A program made the position numbers and the translations under genes. Shown piece by piece: positions 27,542-36,366 of a stretch of 64,000 nucleotides of DNA. The first letter of the stretch is position 1, and each line of letters starts with the position of its first letter. The stretch is from Chengkuizengella axinellae (lineage in GTDB: Bacteria; Bacillota; Bacilli; Paenibacillales; KCTC-33759), in NCBI RefSeq assembly GCF_030730905.1, contig NZ_JAVAMP010000002.1, positions 186,001 to 250,000 on the forward strand, given 5' to 3'. The notes beneath the pieces are model-generated. The model ran no database searches. It saw nothing but the letters and a program-made list of their open reading frames with translations, and was not told where the DNA came from.

Positions 27542-29215
27542 ATGATTCAGAATACAAAGTGTGAGTGTGGGCATCAAAATCCAGTAAATACAGTACTTTG
27601 TGAATCTTGCGGAAAGCCATTAATAGAAGATCAAAGCATGGAGCCGTTGGAAATGCGTTATGACGGGGTCGTACGCCGTTCTCAAAGAGGTACCAAATCG
27701 GTCATTGACGTAGTTTGGAGCTTCTTTTCTTCTGTGAAAGTAGCAATATATTTAATTTTTTTAACACTATGTGGTGCTTCTTTAGGAACGATCTATCCGC
27801 AAGAAAATACTTTTATTAATATAGACCCTGCTACATACTATCCAGAGACGTATGGCACGATGGGGGAAATATATTATACTTTAGGACTTTCACATACTTA
27901 TGACTCATGGTGGTTTAAGTTGTTGTTGATTATGATAGGAACATCATTGGTCATATGCAGTTTAGATAGGGTACTGCCTCTATATAAAGCGTTAAGTAAG
28001 CAAAAAATTAGGAAACATGAACGTTTTATAAGTAGACAGAAAATAGTTTACACAGGAGAAATAAAGGGAATACAAGATGAAAAAGAAGCTGAGAAATGGG
28101 TGGAAGAATTTTCCGCTATCTTAAAAAAGAAATTCTACCGTGTAACTACTGATGGAAGTGCATTATTAGCAGAGAAAAATAGATTTAGTCGCTGGGGACC
28201 TTATATTAATCATATTGGATTAATTATATTTTTACTTGCAGTTTTATTGCGAATAATTGTACCTGGTTGGTATATGGAACAATATATGGACGTTTTAGAT
28301 GGGGATACAGTCCAAGTGCCTGGTACAAATTATTACGTTGAAAATGAAGGTTTTACGGTTGAGTATTACTCAGAGGATGAATTAGCTGAAGAAACAATTG
28401 AAAAAGGAAAAGTTATTCCTGAACTGTTTGAAACGAAAGCAGTTCTTTATGAATGTGTGGAAAATTGTAATGATCCTTTTATGGAGCCTATACTTGAGGA
28501 AGTAACAAGGCATCCAATTCAAGTGAATAAACCTTTGAAGTATAATGGATTGCTTATATATCAAATGGGTTATGAAGAAACTCCTTTACTTCGTTCCGTC
28601 AATGCTACATTGAAAGGTAGAGAATCAGGGGAAGAATATGGACAATTTGTTTTGGAAATGGACAATCCAAAATCAAACTATGAGGTTGGAGAATATCAGC
28701 TAGAGCTTGTTAGTTATTATCCAGATTTTAAGTTTGAGAATGGTGTAGCTGGCACTAAATCTTCTGATCCAAACACACCTGCATTTATTTTTTCAATTAC
28801 TGGACCAGGCCTGCCGGATGAAGGGGAAATTAATATGTACTTCCCAATTCCTCAACATAAAGTCATTTATCAGGAGGATCAAGTGAATGAAGCAGCAGGA
28901 AGTACTTTAGTAATTGATGTAGGGTCAATGCAAGATGTCGACTTTTCCATATACACCAGTTTTTTAAGTGCTAGAAAAGATACAATTTTACCGATGATTT
29001 GGGTTGGAGCTGCTATTTCTATGATCGGATTGATTATGGGTTTCTACTGGAACCATCGTAGAATTTGGATTCGAATGGATGGAAAACAATTGTTGTTAGG
29101 TGCACATTCAAATAAAAATTGGTTTGGGTTAAGAAAAGAAGTAGCTTTGGCTTTAGAAAAACAAGGAATTAAAGTAGAACCTAAGTCCTTAGAAAACGAG
29201 GTGAAAAAGAGTTGA
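27542..29215 (+). CDS. resB: Cytochrome c biogenesis protein ResB with N-terminal zinc ribbon
   Basis: 557 residues. System II (Ccs1-type) heme handling protein working with ResC. Membrane segments near residues 65-85, 135-155, 225-245 and 485-505; large outside domain between the third and fourth. WGPYINHIGLII contains the family histidine. The first 25 residues form a four-cysteine ribbon (CECGHQNPVN, then CESCGK), extra to the B. subtilis protein. Overlaps resC by four bases. Confidence 0.93.
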   Translation: MIQNTKCECGHQNPVNTVLCESCGKPLIEDQSMEPLEMRYDGVVRRSQRGTKSVIDVVWSFFSSVKVAIYLIFLTLCGASLGTIYPQENTFINIDPATYYPETYGTMGEIYYTLGLSHTYDSWWFKLLLIMIGTSLVICSLDRVLPLYKALSKQKIRKHERFISRQKIVYTGEIKGIQDEKEAEKWVEEFSAILKKKFYRVTTDGSALLAEKNRFSRWGPYINHIGLIIFLLAVLLRIIVPGWYMEQYMDVLDGDTVQVPGTNYYVENEGFTVEYYSEDELAEETIEKGKVIPELFETKAVLYECVENCNDPFMEPILEEVTRHPIQVNKPLKYNGLLIYQMGYEETPLLRSVNATLKGRESGEEYGQFVLEMDNPKSNYEVGEYQLELVSYYPDFKFENGVAGTKSSDPNTPAFIFSITGPGLPDEGEINMYFPIPQHKVIYQEDQVNEAAGSTLVIDVGSMQDVDFSIYTSFLSARKDTILPMIWVGAAISMIGLIMGFYWNHRRIWIRMDGKQLLLGAHSNKNWFGLRKEVALALEKQGIKVEPKSLENEVKKS

Positions 29216-30480
29216 GTTTAGAACAAGTAAGCAATACTGCTTTAATTGTTGCATTTTTACTATATATCATATCAGCTTTTTTATTTGTGATAGCCATTAC
29301 AGGGAAAAAATGGAGTGATCGAGATCCGAAGGAACATACTTTACGTTGGAGTAAGCTTGCTTTTAGTGTAACGATTGTTGGATTTGTTTCTCAAATCATA
29401 TATTTTATTACAAGATGGATCTATTCTGGGCATATTCCAAATGCAAATATGTTTGAATTTATGACATTGTTGTCCATGATGATCATTGTTGGATTTATTA
29501 TAATATATCTTATTTATCGTTCAGCTGGCATAGGGGTTTTTGCACTACCAGTAGCCTTCATTGTACAAGCCTATGCCATGGTTTTTCCATGGGAAGCAGA
29601 ACCTTTGATTCCAGCTCTTCAAGATAATTGGCTTAAAATTCATGTTACGACTGCAGCTCTTGGTGAAGCGTTTTTTGCTGTAGGTTTTGCAACTGGATTA
29701 ATGTATTTGATTAGAACAGTAAACTTTACAGGAACATCTAAAAAAGACCGTCGAGCTACTAGAGGGATAGAATTTACAATCTTTGCTATTCTTGTTGTAG
29801 TTGGCTTTATAGGTTCAGTGTTTTTATTTAATGCTTTGGACTATCAAGCAGAGTTTTCTAAGGAAGTTATTGTTCCAGCAGAGGAATCTGAGTTAGAAAT
29901 AGAGCAAGTAAATACTGAGGAAGTAAAATATACGCTACCTCCTATTGTAAAGCCATATAAAAGTGAAATTACATCTATGGATTCATATTTTGGAATTCAG
30001 AAGCCTTTAATGGAGGCACCATTCTGGATGAAGGGTGTAAACGCGGGTCGCAAATTAAATACTGTAGTTTGGGCATTATTAACTGGAACATTGCTTTATT
30101 GTTTGTTGAGATTGATTTTGAGAAAGCCAATTGGGGCTAAAATCCAGCCCATATTAAGCGATCTCGATCCAGAGGACTTAGATGAGATAAGTTATCGTTC
30201 CATAGCAATAGGTTTCCCTATATTTACTCTAGGTGCTTTGATCTTTGCGATGATCTGGGCACATATTGCTTGGGAAAGATTTTGGGGTTGGGATCCAAAA
30301 GAAGTTTGGGCACTCATTGTTTGGTTATTTTATAGTGTATATTTGCATTTGCGTTTATCCCGTGGATGGCAAGGTTCAAAATCCTCTTGGTTATCCGTAA
30401 TTGGATTTTTAATAGTTATGTTTACTTTAGTTGGAGTGAATTTAGTTATAGCTGGATTACACTCCTACGCAGGAGTATAA
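29212..30480 (+). CDS. resC: Cytochrome c biogenesis protein ResC (CcsA)
   Basis: 422 residues, eight or so membrane helices. The heme-binding WWD motif is clear: ERFWGWDPKEVWALIVWLFY, with preceding WAHIAW and following HLRLSRGW. Carries heme to the outside for attachment to cytochrome c. Coupled to resB; a repeat element begins ten bases after its stop, ahead of resD. Confidence 0.95.
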   Translation: MSLEQVSNTALIVAFLLYIISAFLFVIAITGKKWSDRDPKEHTLRWSKLAFSVTIVGFVSQIIYFITRWIYSGHIPNANMFEFMTLLSMMIIVGFIIIYLIYRSAGIGVFALPVAFIVQAYAMVFPWEAEPLIPALQDNWLKIHVTTAALGEAFFAVGFATGLMYLIRTVNFTGTSKKDRRATRGIEFTIFAILVVVGFIGSVFLFNALDYQAEFSKEVIVPAEESELEIEQVNTEEVKYTLPPIVKPYKSEITSMDSYFGIQKPLMEAPFWMKGVNAGRKLNTVVWALLTGTLLYCLLRLILRKPIGAKIQPILSDLDPEDLDEISYRSIAIGFPIFTLGALIFAMIWAHIAWERFWGWDPKEVWALIVWLFYSVYLHLRLSRGWQGSKSSWLSVIGFLIVMFTLVGVNLVIAGLHSYAGV

Positions 30481-30489
30481 TATATATAT

Positions 30490-30550
30490 ATACCCAAAAA
30501 AGTGAAGAGTATCGTTGTGGTTTAGTTCTGGTACTTTTTCGGGGCCCAGA
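30490..30550 (+). repeat. Intergenic hairpin element, copy 2 (between resC and resD)
   Basis: ACCCAAAAAAGTGAAG at the left and GTACTTTTTCGGGGCCCAGAAC at the right, split here as ACTTTTTCGGGG plus CCCAGAAC. The ends pair (CCCAAAAAAGT with ACTTTTTcGGG). Middle unlike other copies. Confidence 0.8.
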
Positions 30551-30680
30551 ACAATAGATTCAAAGAAGTTAATTAAGTACTAGTTGGATTATAATGAACA
30601 TATAAAGTGAAAAAGACATCTTAGAAATAATAACTTACGAATATACACATAAAGGTTACTTTATGATAGGAGTTGAGAGT

Positions 30681-31394
30681 ATGTCTCATAAAAGTATGAT
30701 TTTAGTTGTAGATGATGAAGAAAGAATTAGAAGACTACTTCGCATGTACCTCGAAAAAGAGGGTTATGCTGTAGATGAAGCAGAAGATGGTGAGTCTGCT
30801 TTAGAAATGGCAATTGAAAAAGACTACGATTTAATTTTGTTGGATTTGATGTTGCCTGGAATCGATGGAATAGAGGTGTGTGAAAAGCTTCGCGAGCATA
30901 AAGCTACTCCAGTTATTATGTTAACTGCTAAAGGTGAGGAAGCGAATCGAGTTCAAGGGTTTGAGGTTGGCACAGATGATTATGTAGTGAAGCCATTCAG
31001 CCCTAGAGAAGTTATATACCGTGTGAAAGCTATTTTACGCCGTTCTTCTGCGACTGCTTATTTAACTAGTGAAGATGGCTCTAGCAATAATATCGTTTTT
31101 CCAAATCTAATTATTGAGCATGATGCTCATCGTGTGACAGCTAACGGACAAATTATTAGCTTAACACCAAAGGAATATGAATTATTGCATTACTTAGCAG
31201 CATCTCCAGATAAGGTTTATTCTCGTGAAGAACTTTTAAAAGATGTATGGAACTATGAGTTTTTTGGAGATTTAAGAACCGTTGATACTCATGTGAAAAG
31301 GCTGAGAGAAAAATTAAATAAAGTATCACCAGAAGCAGCTTCTATGATTCATACTGTCTGGGGAGTAGGTTACAAATTAGAGGTGCCAAAATAA
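30681..31394 (+). CDS. resD: Response regulator ResD
   Basis: 237-residue OmpR/PhoB-type regulator. Receiver domain with acidic pocket DDEE and phospho-Asp55 (LILLDLMLPG), conserved K in VVKPFSPRE; C-terminal winged helix (LTPKEYELLHYLA, DTHVKRLREKL, IHTVWGVGYKLE). Controls respiration and anaerobic genes with ResE. Start at 30681 is set by AGGAGTTGAGAG; a repeat element and a 130-base gap separate it from resC, so it may have its own promoter. Confidence 0.95.
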   Translation: MSHKSMILVVDDEERIRRLLRMYLEKEGYAVDEAEDGESALEMAIEKDYDLILLDLMLPGIDGIEVCEKLREHKATPVIMLTAKGEEANRVQGFEVGTDDYVVKPFSPREVIYRVKAILRRSSATAYLTSEDGSSNNIVFPNLIIEHDAHRVTANGQIISLTPKEYELLHYLAASPDKVYSREELLKDVWNYEFFGDLRTVDTHVKRLREKLNKVSPEAASMIHTVWGVGYKLEVPK

Positions 31395-31395
31395 A

Positions 31396-32850
31396 GTGAA
31401 TATTTGGAAAAGTGTAGTTGGGAAACTATGGATTACGATTATCCTACTTGTAGCTTTTGTAATCACATTTCTAGGTTTATTTTTATTAGTTTATATCGAT
31501 GTGAATTTTGAAAGGAATTCACAAGAAATTAAATGGTTATTTGTCTATGCAGGAATTATTGGATTTTTGTTAACTACATTTTTTGCATTTTTCTTATTTA
31601 CTAAAATTACACAGCCTTTGTTGCAATTAAAAAAAGCAGCAGACTCTGTTACAAAGGGTGAATATAAAACTCGTGTTGAGATTCGCTCTTCTGATGAAAT
31701 TGGACAATTGGCCAGTCGATTCAATCATATGACTGAAAAATTGGATCAAACCATAAGAGACTTACACCACGAAAAAGAGCAATTAGATAGCATTTTACGC
31801 AGTATGACAGATGTTGTCATAACGTTTGATGCTTCTGGAAATATACTTCTTGCGAATCCGCAAGGGGAAAAGTTAATTGAACATTGGGCAGCTATTTCTT
31901 GGGAAAAATCCTTAGAAATCAATGTAATGAAATATATACCTGAACCGCTCCAACCTTTGTTCAAATCTGTAGTGGAAAACAATGAAGAGCAAACATCAAA
32001 GTTATATGTGCAAAATGATGTTTGGTCAGTTGTCATTACTCCATTATATGCTCAGGATGATTTGGTTCGAGGAGCTGTAGCTGTATTGAGAAATGTGACA
32101 GAAGAGGACAGGCTCGAGAAATTGAGAAAAGACTTTGTTGCGAACGTATCACATGAACTAAGGACTCCATTATCTATGCTTCAGGGATACAGCGAAGCTT
32201 TATTAGATGATATTGCAGGTTCCATTGATGAGAGAAAAGAACTGGCACAGATTATTTTGGATGAATCTTTACGCATGAGCAGATTAGTGAAAGATTTACT
32301 TGATCTCGCAAAAATGGAAGCAGGTCATCTTGAAATGAATTGTGAAAAAGTGAATATAACAAGTTTAGTAGAAAGAGTCACTCGTAAATTTTCAACTCTC
32401 GCAAATGAGCATAATGGTGTCTCTATAAAGCAGGATTTAGCTGATAAAGAGCTTTGGATTGAATGTGGGGATGAAGATCGATTGGAACAAGTTTTAACTA
32501 ACTTGTTGGACAACGGTTTAAGACATACCCCTAAGGGAGCCTTTATTTTCATTCGAGCTTATTATGCTAAGAACAATGAAGGTGGGCCTACGATAAGGAT
32601 TGAAATAGAAGATCAAGGTGAAGGGATTCCGCAGGAAGATTTACCTTATATTTTTGAAAGGTTTTATAAGGCCGATAAAGCTAGAACAAGAATTTTTTCT
32701 TCAGGTGGAACTGGTTTAGGTTTATCCATCGTTAAGAATATCGTTGAATCACATGAAGGGATGATACAAGCTGATAGCAAGGTCGGAAAAGGGACAACCT
32801 TTTCTATTGAACTTCCATGTAATGTTAGGGAACATACGCAATTAGAATAA
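31396..32850 (+). CDS. resE: Sensor histidine kinase ResE
   Basis: 484 residues: two membrane helices flanking a very short outside loop (about 10-60), HAMP domain, PAS domain (about 135-230), then HisKA with phospho-His253 (FVANVSHELRTPLSML) and HATPase with DRLEQVLTNLLDNGLRH, DQGEGIP and FSSGGTGLGLSIVKNI. Starts at GTG one base after resD stops. Confidence 0.95.
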   Translation: MNIWKSVVGKLWITIILLVAFVITFLGLFLLVYIDVNFERNSQEIKWLFVYAGIIGFLLTTFFAFFLFTKITQPLLQLKKAADSVTKGEYKTRVEIRSSDEIGQLASRFNHMTEKLDQTIRDLHHEKEQLDSILRSMTDVVITFDASGNILLANPQGEKLIEHWAAISWEKSLEINVMKYIPEPLQPLFKSVVENNEEQTSKLYVQNDVWSVVITPLYAQDDLVRGAVAVLRNVTEEDRLEKLRKDFVANVSHELRTPLSMLQGYSEALLDDIAGSIDERKELAQIILDESLRMSRLVKDLLDLAKMEAGHLEMNCEKVNITSLVERVTRKFSTLANEHNGVSIKQDLADKELWIECGDEDRLEQVLTNLLDNGLRHTPKGAFIFIRAYYAKNNEGGPTIRIEIEDQGEGIPQEDLPYIFERFYKADKARTRIFSSGGTGLGLSIVKNIVESHEGMIQADSKVGKGTTFSIELPCNVREHTQLE

Positions 32851-32856
32851 TAATTG

Positions 32857-32894
32857 AAAACCTGTATCTACTTGCGTAGATTACAGGTTTTTTT
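32857..32894 (+). terminator. Terminator of the res operon
   Basis: AAAACCTGTAtCTAC / GTAGatTACAGGTTTTTTT. It lies only about ten bases from the convergent CPBP gene and its symmetric stem may serve both strands. Confidence 0.85.
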
Positions 32895-32903
32895 CTTTTT
32901 AAT

Positions 32904-33500
32904 TTAATCTTTTTTATATTTGATTATAGTCCCCATAATAAAATCAATGAGGAAATGTGCAATGATTGGAACCCAAAGTGTTTCTGTCTGGATATAAATC
33001 CAGCCAAGCCCATAACTAATACTAAATACTAGTCCAGTCATCAACCAATGCTGCAAATAACGAATATGAATAGCTGCGAAGAGTATGCTTGTCCAATAAG
33101 GTCCAAATACATGTTGAATAGCTCCTCTAAATAATAGTTCTTCACATATTGCAACAACAAGTGAAATCACAAAAATATGCCATAAAGGACGGTTTTTGAA
33201 AATTCTTTCGTTGATTCCCCCATCATCAGAAACATCTTCAGGAACCCATCTAGATATCAACAAATCAAAAACAAGAACTGCGATGGCAAATCCAACTCCC
33301 CAAATTAAAGCTTGAGCGTAGGAAGTAGGAAGTGATAATACTTCTAAGACATTTCTTCCCTGAAAGAAAATAATAATAAGACCAATTAATAAAGTAAATA
33401 ATTGAGTAAAGTATAAGTTATACAATAGCAGCTTATCGCTCATTTTATCGAGATTTACTTTTTTAAACTGTAGTTTTATTTTTAATTTATTTTTTTTCAT
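32904..33500 (-). CDS. CPBP-family intramembrane metalloprotease
   Basis: 198 residues, multi-pass. The glutamate pair EELLFRG (E120, E121) and the later histidines (FAAIHIRY; IIAHFLIDF) are the CPBP/Abi signature of CAAX-type proteases. B. subtilis places ypdC/ydiL-type members in regulation or bacteriocin immunity; substrate unknown here. GGGATGGA upstream of ATG. Confidence 0.85.
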   Translation of the reverse strand: MKKNKLKIKLQFKKVNLDKMSDKLLLYNLYFTQLFTLLIGLIIIFFQGRNVLEVLSLPTSYAQALIWGVGFAIAVLVFDLLISRWVPEDVSDDGGINERIFKNRPLWHIFVISLVVAICEELLFRGAIQHVFGPYWTSILFAAIHIRYLQHWLMTGLVFSISYGLGWIYIQTETLWVPIIAHFLIDFIMGTIIKYKKD

Positions 33501-33536
33501 TCCATCCCGCCTTTATTCTAATTCAATTAAATATAT

Positions 33537-33857
33537 CTAATCATATTGAAAACCCTGCAGCATGGCCACAGCGGAAATTCCACCGCTGACATTTTTTACG
33601 TTATCAAATCCGTTATTTATTAAAAAATTACAAACATGCTGACTTCTAATTCCGTGAGCACAAAGAATATACAAAGTTCTATCTTTGGGCAGCTCTGTTA
33701 ACTTTTCTGGTATGGTATTCATTGGATGTAATATAGCATCATCTAAGTGGTAGTAATCCCACTCCATCTTTTCTCTTACATCCACAATTATACCACCAAG
33801 CGATTTATTTTTTAATTTTTGAAAAAAATCAGCAGCGCTAATTTCATATGAGTTCAT
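33537..33857 (-). CDS. Rhodanese-like domain protein
   Basis: 106-residue single rhodanese domain: IIVDVREKMEWDYYH and active loop CAHGIRSQ with Cys66, which can carry a persulfide sulfur. Likely cytoplasmic (no signal). 36 bases upstream of the CPBP gene on the same strand, probably co-transcribed. Confidence 0.85.
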   Translation of the reverse strand: MNSYEISAADFFQKLKNKSLGGIIVDVREKMEWDYYHLDDAILHPMNTIPEKLTELPKDRTLYILCAHGIRSQHVCNFLINNGFDNVKNVSGGISAVAMLQGFQYD

Positions 33858-34051
33858 ATTTATACACTTCCTTAATCGTTATATTCATTACTACTACTGT
33901 AAATGAAAAGAATTACATAAAGAAGAATAACCAATTTTCAATATTTATTCAAGAAAAAACATTGCAATTATACGGGCAATTGCTATAAAATAAGAAGTGG
34001 AAAGCGCAAGAAATGAATTAAGAGATACTTGCAAAAAGATTGAAATTGACA
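33858..34051. other. Divergent intergenic region before the serA leader
   Basis: AT-rich, holds the rhodanese promoter and upstream part of the serA promoter region. No gene or strong structure noted. Confidence 0.4.
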
Positions 34052-34081
34052 TTGACATCCTGTCACAAGTCATGTTAAATT
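34052..34081 (+). promoter_or_regulatory. Candidate sigma-A promoter of the T-box/serA transcript
   Basis: TTGACA (34052-34057) and TAAATT (34076-34081) with 18-base spacing and a TGt extended -10; a second TTGACA is at 34046. Transcription would start about ten bases before T-box stem I. Confidence 0.55.
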
Positions 34082-34099
34082 ATGAATTATCAATTTCAT

Positions 34100-34365
34100 A
34101 TTATACAAACGATGAAGGAATTAAGCATAGCTAAAACTTCAGAGAGCCGTTGGTTGGTGAAAAACGGTGTTGAAACTATGTGGAGCACTCCTGAGTTATT
34201 ATACTGAAACTTGAAAAAGTAAGTATAATCGGAAAAACCGTTAACCATGAGGTCAATGACCATAAAGATTGTTTATGTAAATAAGCAATGAAATAGGGTG
34301 GTACCACGAAAAGTAACTCTCGTCCCTATCATACGCACTACGTATGAGGATTGAAGGGTTTTTTT
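34100..34365 (+). ncRNA. T-box leader of serA
   Basis: Stem I base pairs ATTATAC (34100-34106) with GTATAAT (34223-34229); AGAGAG near 34142, GTTGGTTGGTG and the rest of stem I follow. The antiterminator bulge AGGGTGGTACCACG is at 34295-34308, and the terminator CCCTATCATACG ... AAGGG plus seven T ends at 34365. It reads uncharged tRNA. AGT at 34218-34220, in the right place near the stem I base, is a candidate serine specifier; I could not fold the specifier loop with certainty. Uncharged tRNA would permit serA expression. Confidence 0.93.
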
Positions 34366-34477
34366 GTATTTCATTTACTTTAATTCTGTATAACTTTACT
34401 GTGTATATTAAATTTTTAATTACACGTTAAGGATAAATAAAAAATAGATAAGATTCAACTGAGGAGGAGAACCATAC

Positions 34478-36064
34478 ATGTTTAAAGTGTTAATTTCAGA
34501 TCCAATCAGCGATTTAGGAATTCAAAAGCTTTTTGATGCAAGTGATGTAACGGTTGTTAAAGAGACAGGACTAAGTGAAGATGAACTTGTAAAAATTATC
34601 TCGGATTTTGATGCACTTTTAGTACGAAGTCAGACAAAAGTAACAAAAAGAATAATGGAGGCTGGATCCAAGTTAAAAGTAATAGGTAGAGCTGGTGTCG
34701 GTGTTGACAACATTGATTTAGAAGCAGCTACCCAAAGAGGAATCATTGTGATTAATGCTCCAGATGGGAACACGATCTCAACATGTGAACATACTTTTGC
34801 AATGATGATGGCCGTGTCTCGTAATATACCACAAGGTTATAAAAAGACGATTTCAGGTGAATGGGATCGCAAATCCTTTGTAGGGGTAGAACTTAACAAC
34901 AAAGTACTAGGTATTATAGGAATGGGTAGAATTGGAACAGAAGTAGCAGAACGTGCAAAAGCTTTTAATATGAGCATTATTGGGTACGATCCTTTTCTTA
35001 CAGAAGATCGTGCAGAGAAACTTGGAATTGAAAAAGGCAGTGTAGATGATATTGCTAAAAAAGCTGACTTTATTACTGTCCATACTCCTCTTACAAAAGA
35101 AACACGTCATATGATTTCTACAGAGCAGTTTGAGTTAATGAAAAAAGGAGTTCGAATTGTCAATTGTGCACGCGGTGGTATTATTGATGAGCATGCATTG
35201 ATACATGCAATTGATCAAGAGATTGTTGCTGGTGCAGCATTTGATGTATTTGAGACAGAGCCTCCACAAAAGGATCATCCATTTTTAAATCATGATAAAA
35301 TCATTGTTACCCCTCATTTAGGAGCATCAACAAGAGAGGCACAAGAAAATGTTGCTATTGATGTTTCTGAAGAGGTATTGAATATTCTTAGAGATAAACC
35401 ATTTAAAAATGCTGTAAACATGCCTCATGTTCCTTCCAATGTTTTAAGAAAACTTCAACCTTATTTTTCTTTGGGAGAAAGGTTAGGCAGCTTTTTATCA
35501 CAAATTACTAAAGATTCTATCGAAGAAATTCATATCAACTTCTCTGGAGAGTTGGCAGATGTTGATACTGCTCCTTTATCTAGAAGTATTATTAAAGGAG
35601 TGCTTGCACAGTATCTAGATTCTGAAGTGAATGTTGTAAATTCAATGCACCTTGCAGAAGCTAAGGGCGTTAAAATCATCAGACAAAGATCTTCAAGTAC
35701 AAAAGGTTTTACTAACTTAATCACATTGACTCTAAAAACAAACAGTGGGGAAAGAACAATTGCTGGAACCTTGCTTAATGGTTATGGTGCTAGAATAGTT
35801 CAAATAGATCAATACCCTGTAGATATATCTCCTGAAGGTATTTTCATTTATATCTCACATCAAGATAAACCAGGTGCTATCGGAAAGATTGGTACATTAT
35901 TAGGAGAAAATGAAGTGAATATTGCTACAATGCAAGTTGGAAGAAAAGTGGTTGGTGGAGATGCAGTAATGATCCTAACAGTAGATAAACAACCATCAAA
36001 TACTGTTAAAAAATTATTAATCGATACGGATGGAATCGTTTCTGTTAATGAAATCATCCTGTAG
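34478..36064 (+). CDS. serA: D-3-phosphoglycerate dehydrogenase
   Basis: 528 residues, the long SerA type: substrate domain, NAD domain with LGIIGMGRIGTEVAERAKAF, catalytic GAAFDVFETEPP and HLGASTREAQENV, an allosteric substrate-binding domain and a C-terminal ACT domain (DKPGAIGKIGTLLGENEVNI) for serine feedback. First step of serine synthesis. Under T-box control; GAGGAGGAGAAC ribosome site. Three bases after its stop begins a four-unit repeat array. Confidence 0.97.
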   Translation: MFKVLISDPISDLGIQKLFDASDVTVVKETGLSEDELVKIISDFDALLVRSQTKVTKRIMEAGSKLKVIGRAGVGVDNIDLEAATQRGIIVINAPDGNTISTCEHTFAMMMAVSRNIPQGYKKTISGEWDRKSFVGVELNNKVLGIIGMGRIGTEVAERAKAFNMSIIGYDPFLTEDRAEKLGIEKGSVDDIAKKADFITVHTPLTKETRHMISTEQFELMKKGVRIVNCARGGIIDEHALIHAIDQEIVAGAAFDVFETEPPQKDHPFLNHDKIIVTPHLGASTREAQENVAIDVSEEVLNILRDKPFKNAVNMPHVPSNVLRKLQPYFSLGERLGSFLSQITKDSIEEIHINFSGELADVDTAPLSRSIIKGVLAQYLDSEVNVVNSMHLAEAKGVKIIRQRSSSTKGFTNLITLTLKTNSGERTIAGTLLNGYGARIVQIDQYPVDISPEGIFIYISHQDKPGAIGKIGTLLGENEVNIATMQVGRKVVGGDAVMILTVDKQPSNTVKKLLIDTDGIVSVNEIIL

Positions 36065-36067
36065 TAT

Positions 36068-36128
36068 ACCCACAAAAGTGAAGTGAAGCTTAGAAGTATA
36101 ATCCTATTACTTTTGCGGGGCCCGGAAC
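36068..36128 (+). repeat. Intergenic hairpin element, copy 3 (unit A of serA array)
   Basis: ACCCACAAAAGTGAAGTGAAGC ends here shown in part: left ACCCACAAAAGTGAAG, middle GCTTAGAAGTATAATCC, right ATTACTTTTGCGGGG plus CCCGGAAC. Starts three bases after the serA stop. Confidence 0.85.
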
Positions 36129-36138
36129 ATAAAAAGGC

Positions 36139-36202
36139 ACCCCAAAAAGTGAAGTGAATTCAAAGGTGAGCAATCCGAATACTTTTCGGGGACCCCATGA
36201 AC
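36139..36202 (+). repeat. Intergenic hairpin element, copy 4 (unit B of serA array)
   Basis: Left CACCCCAAAAAGTGAAG, right ATACTTTTCGGGG plus ACCCCATGAAC; the ends pair perfectly (CCCCaAAAAGT with ACTTTTCGGGG). Middle GAATTCAAAGGTGAGC differs from unit A but matches unit B of the ypeB array. Confidence 0.85.
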
Positions 36203-36212
36203 TAAATTTTTT

Positions 36213-36270
36213 GGCAAAAGTGAAGTGAAGCTTAGAAGTATAATCTAAATACTTTTGCGGGGCCCGGAAG
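36213..36270 (+). repeat. Intergenic hairpin element, copy 5 (unit A' of serA array)
   Basis: GGCAAAAGTGAAGTGAAG at left, AGCTTAGAAGTATAATC in the middle identical to unit A, ATACTTTTGCGGGG plus CCCGGAAG at right. Confidence 0.85.
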
Positions 36271-36279
36271 AAAACATTC

Positions 36280-36298
36280 CACCCCAAAAAGTGAAGAT
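36280..36298 (+). repeat. Intergenic hairpin element, truncated copy 6 (unit C of serA array)
   Basis: Only the left end remains (ACCCCAAAAAGTGAAG), then AT-rich DNA and a terminator. Confidence 0.65.
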
Positions 36299-36318
36299 TA
36301 TTATAAAATTTTTATAAC

Positions 36319-36355
36319 AAAAAAGCTCTATTCCATTCGGAATAGAGGCTTTTTT
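36319..36355. terminator. Bidirectional terminator between serA array and Gln/Ala gene
   Basis: AAAAAAGCtCTATTCC / GGAATAGaGGCTTTTTT with a four-base loop, A-run and T-run on both sides; serves both convergent transcripts. Confidence 0.88.
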
Positions 36356-36366
36356 GTTTAGAGTGA

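Noticed and set aside
33000-33860. CPBP protease and rhodanese as a bacteriocin immunity pair
   Set aside because: No peptide precursor or transporter nearby; both are common housekeeping-type genes.
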